A DNA stretch of 64,000 nt from an uncultured bacterium. GTDB lineage: Bacteria > Actinomycetota > Coriobacteriia > Coriobacteriales > Eggerthellaceae. The notes under the pieces were generated by a model. It was not told the origin of the DNA and did no database searches. It saw nothing but the letters and a program-made list of their open reading frames with translations. Position 1 is the stretch's first letter. Each line of letters starts with the position of its first letter. This document shows, piece after piece, positions 15,744 to 24,708 of this stretch. Both the position numbers and the translations under genes were made by a program. The stretch covers positions 226,354-290,353 of the forward strand of contig CALADF010000035.1 in the NCBI GenBank assembly GCA_937890835.1, in the 5' to 3' direction.

Positions 15744-15776
15744 AACGCCGCCGGCATTTCGCCGGCGGCGTTTTCT
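15744..15776 (+). terminator. Intrinsic terminator after the surface protein gene
   Basis: AACGCCGCCGGC pairs perfectly with GCCGGCGGCGTT around ATTTC and is followed by TTCTT. Confidence 0.9.
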
Positions 15777-15943
15777 TATGCCGCGGCATCTCGGGTGGTT
15801 GGGTTTCGCTCGTTGCGGCATGGGGGCGTAAGCCTGATGTCGTGGGGGCGGGGAGTGGTGCATCGAGCACGTTGCCCGCTGCAGCGCTTCGACGTGTCCT
15901 TGTGCATCGTGTGCGGTCGTGCCGGGCGTATCATCGCGTGCCG

Positions 15944-15949
15944 TATAAT
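15944..15949 (+). promoter_or_regulatory. galU: -10 box of galU
   Basis: TATAAT lies 46 bases before the galU start. No good -35 is seen 17 bases upstream. Confidence 0.45.
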
Positions 15950-15995
15950 TGAGGCACTTTGCTCGGTGTTTCGCATGGTGAAAGGAAGAAGACAG

Positions 15996-16811
15996 ATGAA
16001 GGCACTTATTCCCGCGGCGGGCCTCGGCACCCGCTTTCTGCCGGCGACCAAGGCGCAGCCGAAGGAGATGCTGCTCGTGGTCGACCGCCCCGCTATCCAG
16101 TACGTGGTCGAGGAGGGCCTCGCGTCGGCTGCCGACGAGGTCGTCATCATCAACTCGCATGAGAAGAAGGCCATCGAGGATCATTTCTCCCCGAACCCCG
16201 AGCTGGTCGCCCTGCTGCGCGAACGCGGCAAGGACAAGTACGCCGACGTCGTCGAGAAGGTGGGAAACTACAACGTCAGCTATGTGTACCAGGAGGAGGC
16301 GCTCGGCTTAGGGCATGCGGTGCGTTGCGCTGCGGAGAAGACGGGCGACGAGCCTTTCTACGTGCTGCTCGGCGATGTGCTGGTTCCTGACAACAAGATG
16401 CTTCCCGCCATGCAGGAGGTCTCCGACGCGCACGGAGGGGCGAGCGTCATCGCGGTCATGCCCGTTCCCGACGAGGAGGTCAGCCGCTTCGGCGTCATCG
16501 CCGGCGAGGCGGTGTCCGACGATGTTTGGAAGATCGACTCCTTGGTGGAAAAGCCCGCGCTCGAGGACGCGCCGAGCAACCTGGCCGTCTTCGGCCGCTA
16601 CCTGCTCTCTCCGCGCGTCATGGAGCTGCTCGCCGATGTGGAACCCGGCGTCGGCGGCGAGATCCAGCTGACCGATGCGCTCGACGCCGTCCTGAAGGAG
16701 GAGGAGATGTACGCGCTTATCATCGACCCCGCCGATGGCTTCGATACCGGCACGGTTGAGAGCTGGCTTGAGACCAACAACATTTTGTGGAAGCGCGCCC
16801 AGGGAAAGTAG
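15996..16811 (+). CDS. galU: UTP-glucose-1-phosphate uridylyltransferase
   Basis: A 271-residue GalU that makes UDP-glucose from UTP and glucose-1-phosphate for cell-surface sugars. The nucleotide-binding start KALIPAAGLGTRFLPATKA is typical, with PKEMLLVVDRPAIQYVVEE, EALGLGHAVRCA, the metal site LLGDVLV, SLVEKP and GEIQLTDAL. ATG 15996 lies eight bases after AAAGGAAG; in-frame upstream codons lack an RBS. It is a single gene with its own terminator. Confidence 0.97.
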   Translation: MKALIPAAGLGTRFLPATKAQPKEMLLVVDRPAIQYVVEEGLASAADEVVIINSHEKKAIEDHFSPNPELVALLRERGKDKYADVVEKVGNYNVSYVYQEEALGLGHAVRCAAEKTGDEPFYVLLGDVLVPDNKMLPAMQEVSDAHGGASVIAVMPVPDEEVSRFGVIAGEAVSDDVWKIDSLVEKPALEDAPSNLAVFGRYLLSPRVMELLADVEPGVGGEIQLTDALDAVLKEEEMYALIIDPADGFDTGTVESWLETNNILWKRAQGK

Positions 16812-16871
16812 CCCCGCCCTCGCCGTTTCCGGCTTTGCGATAACGGATCGAGTTCCATTCCGATTTTGAAC

Positions 16872-16908
16872 ACCCCGCGCCCAGGTTGAAAAACTTGGGC
16901 GCGGGGTT
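16872..16908 (+). terminator. Terminator after galU
   Basis: ACCCCGCGCCCAGGTT pairs with AACTTGGGCGCGGGGT (16 bp, one G-U), followed by TTG. Confidence 0.8.
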
Positions 16909-17385
16909 TGTCGTCTCAGGGGCTCGATCCGTATGTTTTCCGAAGGGATCACGCGAGAGGCGTTGGGAGGCGTTTCCGCAGTCTTTCCGCGGTCATTCGC
17001 CGCCCTGCGATTACCATCGATGATCGCTCTCGCGATGACGCTGAACTTTCGGCGTAACGCCGATCTGCGGGATTATCTGCAGCTTCATGTTGAAGATATC
17101 GCGTGCATCGAGCCGCTGCCTGAGGTGCAGCGCGGATAGCTCTCGACGTATGCCTCGGGTGTTCTGTCCTGCTTTACGCTGAAGCCCCCCGATCGACTCG
17201 GTTTGGATGGGGCTCCTTATGGGTGGATCAGAGGTAGCGGGTTGGTTCCGGTCTCGGGTGCGTTTTTTTGGCCTATAACCCCGCTTTTGGCTTATATCCT
17301 CAGCTCGCCGGCCCGTGGTGGGGAGAGCGGCGCGTTCGGGGCGTGACCCCTTTTGAAGCGCAGCCCCATAAGCCGCGTTTGCCGG
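16909..17385. other. Intergenic region before the small RNA locus
   Basis: No convincing gene. A short plus frame at 16933-17139 lacks an RBS and is probably spurious or a remnant. AGCCCC and GGGGCT pair across 17184-17213. Confidence 0.35.
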
Positions 17386-17515
17386 AAAAAGAAGGGGCCC
17401 GGCGAGAGGGGAGCTCGCCGGGCCAAAGGAGGGGGATGTGCGGTTTGAAACCGCTACTGCTTAGTAAAGGGATTTAAGCAGCCAAGTGATGCGGAGGGGG
17501 TTGCATCAACTTGAT
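17386..17515 (-). ncRNA. Candidate C-rich small RNA with anti-Shine-Dalgarno loops
   Basis: Read on the minus strand, TATACT (17527-17522) would place a start near 17515. The transcript then folds as CAAGT/GATGC arms around the loop AACCCCCTCC (17483-17513), a CTGCTTA/TAAGCAG stem around the loop AATCCCTTTAC (17457-17481), a small GCGGT/ACCGC hairpin (17440-17454), an unpaired ATCCCCCTCCTTT (17425-17437) and an 11-bp terminator stem with loop CTCCCCT (17396-17424) followed by CTTCTTTTT. Four C-rich stretches complementary to ribosome binding sites are thus all unpaired. Actinobacterial 6C RNA and C-rich-loop regulatory RNAs of Firmicutes have similar logic; membership in the 6C family is not shown. 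No good -35 box is found. Confidence 0.55.
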
Positions 17516-17529
17516 GACCGTAGTATAAA
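17501..17529 (+). promoter_or_regulatory. rarA: Promoter of rarA
   Basis: TTGCAT and TATAAA are separated by exactly 17 bases and lie about 140 bases before rarA. The -10 box overlaps, on the other strand, the -10 of the candidate small RNA. Confidence 0.55.
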
Positions 17530-17666
17530 ACCGGGCCTTGAATTACCTATGATGCGCAGGTGGTGAACTTGTGGATTTGGGCACCCCGGACGTTACGCAA
17601 CATTTTCCTTCATCATTTGAAGAGAACATATGTTCGTTAAACTGAAAACATGTTACCATAAGCGCC

Positions 17667-19010
17667 ATGGATACTTTGTTTACAGAATTCGAAAACGCCG
17701 AGCGCTCTAAAGTGGCGCCTCTTGCGGTGCGCATGCGCCCGCGCACGCTTGACGAGCTGGTTGGTCAAACCGAGGCGGTTGGTGAGGGAAGCTGGCTTCG
17801 AACCGCCATCGAGCAGGACCGCTTGAGCTCGGTCATTTTGTTCGGCCCTGCGGGAACCGGCAAGACCTCGCTCGCGCACGTCATCGCCGAAAGCACCAAG
17901 GCCACGTTCGTGGAGGTGTCGGCTATCGGCGGGACGGTCTCCGACCTTCGCCGGGAAATCGATGCCGCCGAGAAGCGGCTCACCATGAGCGGCTTGCGCA
18001 CTATATTGTTCGTTGACGAGATTCACCGGTTCAACCGTTCTCAGCAGGATTCCCTGCTGCATGCGGTGGAGAACCGTCTCGTCGTATTAGTCGGCGCGAC
18101 GACGGAGAACCCGTTTTTCGAAGTGAACTCGGCGCTTATATCGCGCTCGCGGGTCGTCGAGCTTCACTCCCTGTCCGATGAGGATGTGACGGATCTGGTG
18201 AAGCGCGCTCTCGAGAACGAGAGGGGCCTTGGCGGACGCTGCGTTCTCGAAGACGCGGCGCTCGATGCTATCGTCATGCTTGCGGGCGGCGATGGGCGTG
18301 GTGCGCTCACCACGCTCGAACTGGCCGCCGGCCTCTCAGGGGAGGGGACGCGTGAAGCTCCCGTCACCATCACCGAGGCCGACGTGCAGGCGGCAACTCC
18401 CCATCGCAGCCTCCCTTACGACAAGAACAAGGACATGCACTACGACATCATCTCCGCGTTCATCAAATCGATGCGCGGGAGCGATCCTGACGCCGCCTTG
18501 TATTGGCTTGCGCGCATGATCGACGGAGGGGAGGATCCGAAGTTCATAGCGCGTCGTATGTTCATCGCGGCGTCGGAGGATATCGGCAACGCGGATCCGA
18601 CCGCTCTGCTCGTCGCTGAGGCGGCGTTTCGGTCGGCGGAGGTGATCGGCTACCCCGAGTGCCGCATCAATCTTGCCCAGGCGGCCATCTACCTTGCGCT
18701 CGCGCCGAAGAGCAATGCGGCGGAGGCGGGCATCGATGCGGCGTTGCGCGAGGTGCGCAAGGGTCCCGTTCGCGCGGTGCCCGATCATCTGCGCGATAGG
18801 CACCGTCCGGGATCGGAGGGCTACGGCGAGTACAAGTATCCGCACGCGTATCCAAGCGGCTGGGTCGAGCAGCGCTATCTTCCCGACGGTCTTGAGCGCG
18901 GATGCTTCTATCGATCGAGCGAGAGAGGCTGGGAGGCTTATCGCGCGGACGCCGCCGCGCGCGATAGGGCTCCGGAAAGCTTGCGCCCCCACACCAACGA
19001 AGACGAATGA
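17667..19010 (+). CDS. rarA: Replication-associated recombination protein A (RarA/MgsA AAA+ ATPase)
   Basis: A 447-residue AAA+ ATPase related to clamp loaders that acts at stalled replication forks. It opens with LAVRMRPRTLDELVGQTEAV, has Walker A GPAGTGKTS, Walker B ILFVDEIHRFNRSQQD, sensor-1 region VGATTENPFFEVNSALISR and the family C-terminus (YDIISAFIKSMRGSDPDAAL, ASEDIGNADP, YLALAPKSNAA, YKYPHAYPSGWVEQRYLP). Length is normal. The ATG at 17667 fits the family; a purine-rich RBS is weak. It is followed by a separate gene after 129 bases. Confidence 0.96.
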   Translation: MDTLFTEFENAERSKVAPLAVRMRPRTLDELVGQTEAVGEGSWLRTAIEQDRLSSVILFGPAGTGKTSLAHVIAESTKATFVEVSAIGGTVSDLRREIDAAEKRLTMSGLRTILFVDEIHRFNRSQQDSLLHAVENRLVVLVGATTENPFFEVNSALISRSRVVELHSLSDEDVTDLVKRALENERGLGGRCVLEDAALDAIVMLAGGDGRGALTTLELAAGLSGEGTREAPVTITEADVQAATPHRSLPYDKNKDMHYDIISAFIKSMRGSDPDAALYWLARMIDGGEDPKFIARRMFIAASEDIGNADPTALLVAEAAFRSAEVIGYPECRINLAQAAIYLALAPKSNAAEAGIDAALREVRKGPVRAVPDHLRDRHRPGSEGYGEYKYPHAYPSGWVEQRYLPDGLERGCFYRSSERGWEAYRADAAARDRAPESLRPHTNEDE

Positions 19011-19139
19011 ACTTGCTGCTTGCTTGCGGTAAACGTTGGGTAAACTGCTTGCTGCCTCGGTGAAGACCGCGACTACGCTGGTTAACGTAAATAGGCGAAG
19101 TGCTATAGTTGACCTTTCAAAACTTGTGAGGAGGCTGGT

Positions 19140-19877
19140 ATGGATTTCGGGCAGATACTCAACATTTTGCTGCCGATTGTTTACATCGTCGTCGGCGTCG
19201 CGTTGGTTTGGTTCGTCGTAGAGCTGGCGCTGACGTTTCGCAAGACGCGTCAGACGGTGACCGAGGTGCAAAAGCAGCTCGCACCGACGCTCGATCATGT
19301 TGAGAAGATCACCGCTCAGCTCGAGCCCGTGTCGGCGAAGGTCGATCCGCTCGTCGATCGCGTCTCTCTGACGGTCGATGCGGCCAATCTCGAGATCATG
19401 CGCGTCGACCAGATCCTCGAGGACGTCTCCCAGATCACCGATTCGGTGACGAAGACCGTCGATACGGTCGATTCGGTTGCAAGCGCCCCGCTCGATTTGG
19501 TGAACTCGGTGACCGACAAGGTTCGCGCGCGCTTCAAGCGCCGCGGTGCGAGCGAGGAGTCGGTCAGGCTCGGGTCGGCGGGCGCTCCCGCTGAGAAGGC
19601 TTCCGCCGTTCGCGACTTCGTCGACGCCACCGCCGATGCCGCATCTGCGACCATTGCCGAGCAGCGTCAACGTCGCGCCGAGCGAAAAGCAGAGGAGGGC
19701 GCACGTGAAGCCGCCGCTGCTGCGAAGGGCGAGAAGATCACGGCAGCCGCCACGGCGACGTTCGACGCTGCTGTGACGAACGCGACCGCTGCGAGCGCTC
19801 AATCTCAGAACGCTGCAGGCGCGGGTTACGCCACGGTCGATGAGGGCGCCGAGGGAAGCGCCGCTTCGCATGTCTGA
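19140..19877 (+). CDS. Membrane-anchored coiled-coil protein (DUF948-like)
   Basis: A 245-residue protein with one N-terminal membrane helix (about 8-28) and a long amphipathic coiled region (TVTEVQKQLAPTLDHVEKIT, then repeated valine/aspartate heptads to about residue 130), ending in an Ala/Arg/Glu-rich low-complexity tail. The head resembles DUF948/YtxG-like proteins of Gram-positive bacteria, whose role is not established. GAGGAGG lies seven bases before the ATG. The stop overlaps the start of the next gene, suggesting a shared function or coupled translation. Confidence 0.8.
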   Translation: MDFGQILNILLPIVYIVVGVALVWFVVELALTFRKTRQTVTEVQKQLAPTLDHVEKITAQLEPVSAKVDPLVDRVSLTVDAANLEIMRVDQILEDVSQITDSVTKTVDTVDSVASAPLDLVNSVTDKVRARFKRRGASEESVRLGSAGAPAEKASAVRDFVDATADAASATIAEQRQRRAERKAEEGAREAAAAAKGEKITAAATATFDAAVTNATAASAQSQNAAGAGYATVDEGAEGSAASHV

Positions 19878-21402
19878 TATGTCTCGCGTCCCGCGTGTGG
19901 TGCCCGAGCCGGTGCGGCCTCATCCGGCGGATGCCGGTTCGTCCGCCGATGCGGCCCCCGATGCTTTTCATCGCGGCGTAGCCGAGGCGAAGAGCGGTGG
20001 CGTCGCGGGTGGCGAGCGCGAAGCTTCGCCTTCGGCTGCTTCCGAGCAGGCGGCTCGCGTCGAGGATGCCAAGCGCGCTGCGCGCTATCAGCGTTCGCGC
20101 AGCTGGTTCCTCAACGTCTGGACTGCCGTGGGCGCTATTCTGCTCACGGGCGTGGTCGTGTACCTGCTCGATATCTTGTCCATCCCGGTGTCCATCCTCA
20201 TATGGACGGTCATCATCGTGTTTTGCCTGCGTGGTGTGGTGAACGGCCTCGAGAAGCGTCATATCAACCGCACCCTGGGGACGACCATCGCCTACGTCAT
20301 CATGTTCGCCGTCATCGGGTTGGTGGGGTTGCTCATGTTCTCGCCGATGTTCGGCTTGAACAGCCAGATTGCGAACCTGATTGAAAGCATCCCGCGCTAT
20401 GTCAACGACGTCGTGGTATGGCTCACCGACATGTACAACAAATACGCGCCGATGTTCGAGGACGAAACGGTCAAGCAGCTGCTCGCCGATGCGCAGGGCT
20501 CGCTTGCGACGTGGGCCTCGGCCTTGGCGCAAGGCAGCGCGAGCAGCCTGCTCGTTGCCGGTACCGCCGTGGCGAACGGCGCCATGGCGATCGGCTTCGC
20601 TCTGGTCATCGCGTTTTGGATTCTCATGGAGCTGCCGGGTCTCGGTCGAGAGGCGTCGCGTTTCGTCGGCCCCAAGCGTGCCGAGGATGCGAAGTTCCTG
20701 CATATCACGTTCACGCGCATCATGGGCGGCTACATCAAGGGAACGCTTTTGCAGTGCGCGATCATCGGCGTTGCGTGCGGCATCCTGTTCGGCGTCCTCG
20801 GCATTCCCAATGCCGCGGCGCTTGGCGTTATCACCGGCGTCCTGAACCTCATACCTATTATCGGCCCGTGGCTCGGCGGTGCCGTGGCGGCTCTCATGTC
20901 GGTGTTCGTCAGCCCGCTGACCGCGTTTCTGGCGCTCGCGGGCACCGTCGTCATCCAGCAGTTCGTCTACACCTTCATCTCCCCGAAGATCATGTCCGAT
21001 TCCGTCGACGTTCATCCCGCGCTCACGCTCTTCGCCCTCATGTGCGGCTCTGCGCTCGGCGGCGCGATGAACGGTCTTCTCGGGTCGCTCGTGGGCATGC
21101 TCGCCTCCATCCCTCTGGTCGCGGTGGCGAAGGCGTGCTTCGTGTATTACTTCGAGAAGCGAACGGGTCGTCAACTCGTCGCGGAAGACGGTGTTTTCTT
21201 CAAGGGGACGCCCGTTGCGGGCGACGAAGTCGACCCCATGGCGGACGCGACCTCCCCTCATCCCGGCTCCACCGCTTCGTTCATACCGATCGAGGTCGAC
21301 GAGAGGGGCGAGCCTACGGGTCGTTTCGCGCGTCTGGTTCGCAGACGCCGCACTCGGGACGAGGCCGCCTGTAACACCGATGAAGAACGTCACAAGCACT
21401 AG
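19870..21402 (+). CDS. AI-2E family (PerM-type) transporter
   Basis: A 510-residue polytopic protein of the AI-2 exporter/PerM family, whose members move small molecules or ions; the substrate is unknown here. After a ~75-residue disordered Pro/Ala-rich head, membrane helices begin at WFLNVWTAVGAILLTGVVVY and continue in the family's paired pattern, with GLNSQIANLIESIPRYV, the conserved YIKGTLLQCAIIG, GVLNLIPIIGPWLGG and HPALTLFALMCGSALGG. The C-terminal ~60 residues are polar. ATG 19870 is preferred; an in-frame ATG at 19840 adds ten residues. It overlaps the preceding gene by eight bases. Confidence 0.92.
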   Translation: MSDMSRVPRVVPEPVRPHPADAGSSADAAPDAFHRGVAEAKSGGVAGGEREASPSAASEQAARVEDAKRAARYQRSRSWFLNVWTAVGAILLTGVVVYLLDILSIPVSILIWTVIIVFCLRGVVNGLEKRHINRTLGTTIAYVIMFAVIGLVGLLMFSPMFGLNSQIANLIESIPRYVNDVVVWLTDMYNKYAPMFEDETVKQLLADAQGSLATWASALAQGSASSLLVAGTAVANGAMAIGFALVIAFWILMELPGLGREASRFVGPKRAEDAKFLHITFTRIMGGYIKGTLLQCAIIGVACGILFGVLGIPNAAALGVITGVLNLIPIIGPWLGGAVAALMSVFVSPLTAFLALAGTVVIQQFVYTFISPKIMSDSVDVHPALTLFALMCGSALGGAMNGLLGSLVGMLASIPLVAVAKACFVYYFEKRTGRQLVAEDGVFFKGTPVAGDEVDPMADATSPHPGSTASFIPIEVDERGEPTGRFARLVRRRRTRDEAACNTDEERHKH

Positions 21403-21411
21403 GAAACATAC

Positions 21412-21417
21412 TATAAT
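21412..21417 (+). promoter_or_regulatory. alaS: -10 box of alaS
   Basis: TATAAT ten bases after the transporter stop, about 120 bases before alaS. Confidence 0.5.
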
Positions 21418-21424
21418 GTGTCCC

Positions 21425-21510
21425 CGTATCAGCGCCCGGCGGGGCGGGCCAAGCCCCGGAGGACCTGGCGTCTGTTCGAGACAAGGTATCTGAGCCGGCG
21501 CGTCCGGCTG
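21425..21510 (+). promoter_or_regulatory. alaS: Structured 5' leader of alaS
   Basis: Between the -10 box and the start there are several short hairpins, including GTCT-GTTCG-AGAC and GCCGG-CGCGT-CCGGC. No T-box consensus is visible. It could be a protein-binding leader or just GC-rich structure. Confidence 0.3.
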
Positions 21511-21534
21511 CCATCATAAGACGAAAGAGCCAAC

Positions 21535-24171
21535 ATGGAATACATGACAACTGCTGAGATCCGAGAGAAGTACCTGCACTACTTTGAGGAGAAGGGCTGC
21601 AAGCGCATGCCGTCTTCCTCGCTCATCCCGGACGATCCCTCTCTGCTTCTCACGAGCGCCGGCATGGTGCAGTTCAAGCCGTACTTCCTTCAGCAAAAAC
21701 AGCTTGAGAAGCCTTTCATCGGCACCACCACCGTCCAGAAGTGCGTGCGCACCAACGACATCGACATCATCGGCACGACGGGCCGCCATCTCAGCTTCTT
21801 CGAGATGCTCGGCAACTTCTCCTTCGGCGAGTACTTCAAGCAGGAGATGTGCTCGTGGGCGTACGACTTCTCCGTGAACGTGCTCGGCCTCCCCGCGGAG
21901 AAGCTGTACTTCACCGTTTTCGAGAACGACGATGAGACCATCGAGATCTGGAAGAGCCTCGGCGTTCCCGAGGATCATATCTCTCGCCTGGGCGAGGATG
22001 ACAACTTCTGGCGCGCCGGCCCCACCGGCCCCTGCGGCCCGTGCTCCGAGCTGTACTACGACCAGGGCCCCGAGTTCGGCTGCGGCAGCCCCGATTGCGC
22101 TCCCGGCTGCGACTGCGACCGTTTCCTCGAGTACTGGAACTGCGTGTTCACCCAGTACGATGGCCAGGAGGACGGCACGCTCGAGCCGCTCCCGAAGAAG
22201 AACATCGACACGGGCATGGGTCTTGAGCGTATCGCCGCTATCATGCAGGGCGTGCAGTCCAACTACGAGACCGACGTGCTGCGCAGCTTGGTCGCGGTAG
22301 GTGAGAAGCTTGCGGGCGTAACCTACGGCGAGGACGCCGACACCGATCTGTCGTTGCGCATCATCGCCGATCACAGTCGTGCGGTCACGTTCATGATCGC
22401 CGACGGCATCCTTCCTTCCAACGAAGGCCGCGGCTACGTGCTGCGTCGTCTGCTCCGCCGCGCCATCATGAAGGCGCACCTCATCGGCGTCGAGGGTCCT
22501 TTCCTCAACAGCTACGTCGACGAGATCGTTCGACTCATGGGCGATGTGTACCCCGAGATCGTCGAGAACCGTGAGCTCGAGCGTCGTCTGATCATGGCGG
22601 AGGAGGAGCGTTTCGGCGCCACGCTTCGCCAGGGCCAGGCGTATCTGGAAGACGAGCTTTCCAAACTCGAGGGCACGGTGCTTCCCGGCGAGCAGGCGTT
22701 CACCCTGCACGACACTTACGGCTTCCCGGTTGAGATCACCGAGGAGATCGCGTCCGCGCGTGGCTTCAGCGTCGACATGGAGGGCTTCGAGCGCTCGATG
22801 GAGGCTCAGCGCGAGCGCGCCCGCGCCGCAGGCGCGAAGGACGCCGAGGCGGCTTGGTCAACCTACGGCGGCATCCACGCCGACCTGCTGAAAGAGTTCG
22901 GTCCCACGACGTTCGTCGGCTACGATCAGGAGACCGTCGAGTCGAAGATCATCGCGATCGTGCGCGACGGCGAGCGCATCGAATCCGCTTCCGCAGGCGA
23001 TGCGGTAGAGGTGCTGCTCGACGTCACCCCCTTCTACGCTGAGATGGGCGGCGAGGTCGGCGATACCGGCGTCATGTTCAACGCATCGGCTCGCGCGTGC
23101 GTGAGCGACACCAAAGCTCCCGAGGCGGGTCTTCACGTGCACCACGTTCAGGTCGGTGAGGGCACGTTCAAGGTGGGCGACGTCGTCACCGCCACGGTCG
23201 ACGATCGTTTGCGCGCCGGCATTCAGCGCAACCACACCGCCACGCACATTCTGCACGCTGCGCTGCGCCAGGTGCTCGGCGATCACGTCAAGCAGGCGGG
23301 CAGCTACGTCGGCCCCGATCGCCTTCGTTTCGACTTCACTCATTTCGAGGCCATGACGCCCGAACAGGTGGCGGAGGTCGAACGCGTCGCCAACGAGCAG
23401 ATCATGTGCGCCACTGCAACGCGCATCTACGAGACCTCGCTTGATGCGGCTCGCGAGGCGGGCGTGACGGCGTTGTTCGGCGAGAAATACGGTGAGACCG
23501 TTCGCGTCGTCGAGATCGGCGATTTCTCCTGCGAGCTGTGCGGCGGCTGCCATGTGCGCAACACCGCCGAGATCGGATTTGTGAAGATCGTCTCCGAGTC
23601 GAGCGTCGGCGCGAACCTGCGCCGCATCGAGGCGGTTACCAGCTTCGGCGCGCTCGATTACGTCAACAAGGTGGAGGCCGAGCTGAAGCAGGCCGCCGCC
23701 GAGTTGAAGACCCCCATGTTCGACGTGGCCGAGCGTGCGGCCGCCAACGTCAAGGCTCTCAAAGAGGTGCAGCAGAAGGCCAAGCGCGCGAAGAACATGG
23801 TGTCGGATGACGGCATCACGTCCCTCATCGATCAGGTGGTTCAGGCCAAGGGCGGCTACCCTGTCGTCATCGCTCGCACGGCGGTGCGCGAAGGTGGCCA
23901 GATGCGCAACCTGTGGGATGTCGTGCGGGCGCGCATGACGGCTCCGGGCGCGATGGTGGTTGCAGGCGAGAAGGACGGCAAGCCCGTGCTCATGGCGGCG
24001 GGCACCGACGAGGCGGTGGCTGCAGGCTTCAACGCCGGCGCGCTGATCAAGGCCATGGGCCCTGCCATCAAGGGCGGCGGCGGCGGGAAGCCGACTATGG
24101 CCCAGGCGGGCGGCAAGGATGCTTCGGGCATCGATGCAGCTCTCGATATCGCGCGCGGTATCTTGCTGTAG
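21535..24171 (+). CDS. alaS: Alanyl-tRNA synthetase
   Basis: An 878-residue class II synthetase charging tRNA-Ala. It opens with TTAEIREKYLHYFEEKGCKR and has SSLIPDDPSLLLTSAGMVQF and TNDIDIIGTTGRHLSFFEMLGNF in truncated family form. The editing domain shows the zinc ligands HTATH and CELCGGCH, and the C-terminal DHHA1 region ends with KGGGGGKPTMAQAGGKD. Full length. A nearby downstream ATG (MTTAEIR, 21544) is an alternative start. Confidence 0.98.
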   Translation: MEYMTTAEIREKYLHYFEEKGCKRMPSSSLIPDDPSLLLTSAGMVQFKPYFLQQKQLEKPFIGTTTVQKCVRTNDIDIIGTTGRHLSFFEMLGNFSFGEYFKQEMCSWAYDFSVNVLGLPAEKLYFTVFENDDETIEIWKSLGVPEDHISRLGEDDNFWRAGPTGPCGPCSELYYDQGPEFGCGSPDCAPGCDCDRFLEYWNCVFTQYDGQEDGTLEPLPKKNIDTGMGLERIAAIMQGVQSNYETDVLRSLVAVGEKLAGVTYGEDADTDLSLRIIADHSRAVTFMIADGILPSNEGRGYVLRRLLRRAIMKAHLIGVEGPFLNSYVDEIVRLMGDVYPEIVENRELERRLIMAEEERFGATLRQGQAYLEDELSKLEGTVLPGEQAFTLHDTYGFPVEITEEIASARGFSVDMEGFERSMEAQRERARAAGAKDAEAAWSTYGGIHADLLKEFGPTTFVGYDQETVESKIIAIVRDGERIESASAGDAVEVLLDVTPFYAEMGGEVGDTGVMFNASARACVSDTKAPEAGLHVHHVQVGEGTFKVGDVVTATVDDRLRAGIQRNHTATHILHAALRQVLGDHVKQAGSYVGPDRLRFDFTHFEAMTPEQVAEVERVANEQIMCATATRIYETSLDAAREAGVTALFGEKYGETVRVVEIGDFSCELCGGCHVRNTAEIGFVKIVSESSVGANLRRIEAVTSFGALDYVNKVEAELKQAAAELKTPMFDVAERAAANVKALKEVQQKAKRAKNMVSDDGITSLIDQVVQAKGGYPVVIARTAVREGGQMRNLWDVVRARMTAPGAMVVAGEKDGKPVLMAAGTDEAVAAGFNAGALIKAMGPAIKGGGGGKPTMAQAGGKDASGIDAALDIARGILL

Positions 24172-24213
24172 CTCGTTTAACGCGGGGCATGCGAATCGCC
24201 ATGTCCCTTTAAC

Positions 24214-24241
24214 GCGGGAGGGCCATGATGCGCCCTCCCGC
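24214..24241 (+). terminator. Stem-loop after alaS
   Basis: GCGGGAGGGC pairs perfectly with GCCCTCCCGC around an 8-base loop; the tail TTCATGTT is only weakly U-rich. Confidence 0.6.
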
Positions 24242-24275
24242 TTCATGTTCGGTCATTGCAGGGGAGGGGGCTCCA

Positions 24276-24704
24276 ATGAGAATCATGGCGCTCGACATAG
24301 GCGAGGTGCGCGTGGGGGTCGCCATCAGCGATCCCGGCGAGCGGGTCGCAAGCCCCATTTGCGTGCTGCCCGCTAACGAGGTGTCGTCGTGCGCGAAGTC
24401 GTTCAGGCGTGTGCTCGAGGATTGGGAGCCCGAGCTTTTGCTATGCGGCCTGCCCTACACCATGGCGGGTGAGGAGGGGCCGCAAGCCCAGCGTATCAGA
24501 AAGGTCGCGTCCCAGGTCAGCGCTGCGTGCGGTATTCCTCACGAGTTCACCGACGAGCGTTTGAGCTCGTCGGAGGCCAAACGTAGTTTGCGTGAAAAGG
24601 GCTATGACGAAAAAACCATGCGCGGAAAAATCGATATGATAGCCGCGAGTTTGTTCCTGCAGGCGTGGCTCGACGAGCGTGCCTCGAAGCATCCCGAAAG
24701 GTGA
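24276..24704 (+). CDS. ruvX: Holliday-junction resolvase-like protein RuvX (YqgF)
   Basis: A 142-residue RNase H-fold protein of the YqgF/RuvX family, involved in pre-16S rRNA end processing and possibly junction resolution. The catalytic aspartates lie in ALDIGEVRVGVAISDP, FTDERLSSSEA and KIDMIAA. The start at 24276 follows GGGGAGGGGG. It is followed four bases later by mltG, and alaS-ruvX-mltG is a frequent order in Gram-positive bacteria. Confidence 0.94.
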   Translation: MRIMALDIGEVRVGVAISDPGERVASPICVLPANEVSSCAKSFRRVLEDWEPELLLCGLPYTMAGEEGPQAQRIRKVASQVSAACGIPHEFTDERLSSSEAKRSLREKGYDEKTMRGKIDMIAASLFLQAWLDERASKHPER

Positions 24705-24708
24705 TCTC

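Noticed and set aside
16933..17139. Short plus-strand frame after galU
   Set aside because: No RBS and no recognisable family; possibly a remnant but not supportable.
17436..17477. Plus-strand mini-ORF (MCGLKPLLLSKGI) behind AAAGGAGG
   Set aside because: The strong RBS-like string is the complement of the C-rich stretch of the candidate minus-strand RNA, is too close to the ATG, and the peptide has no known counterpart.
19738..21399. Long minus-strand open frame opposite the AI-2E transporter gene
   Set aside because: Arg/His/Asp-rich, no family features; a shadow of the transporter.
21418..21534. T-box riboswitch before alaS
   Set aside because: No specifier stem or conserved T-box sequence pairing with tRNA CCA was found.
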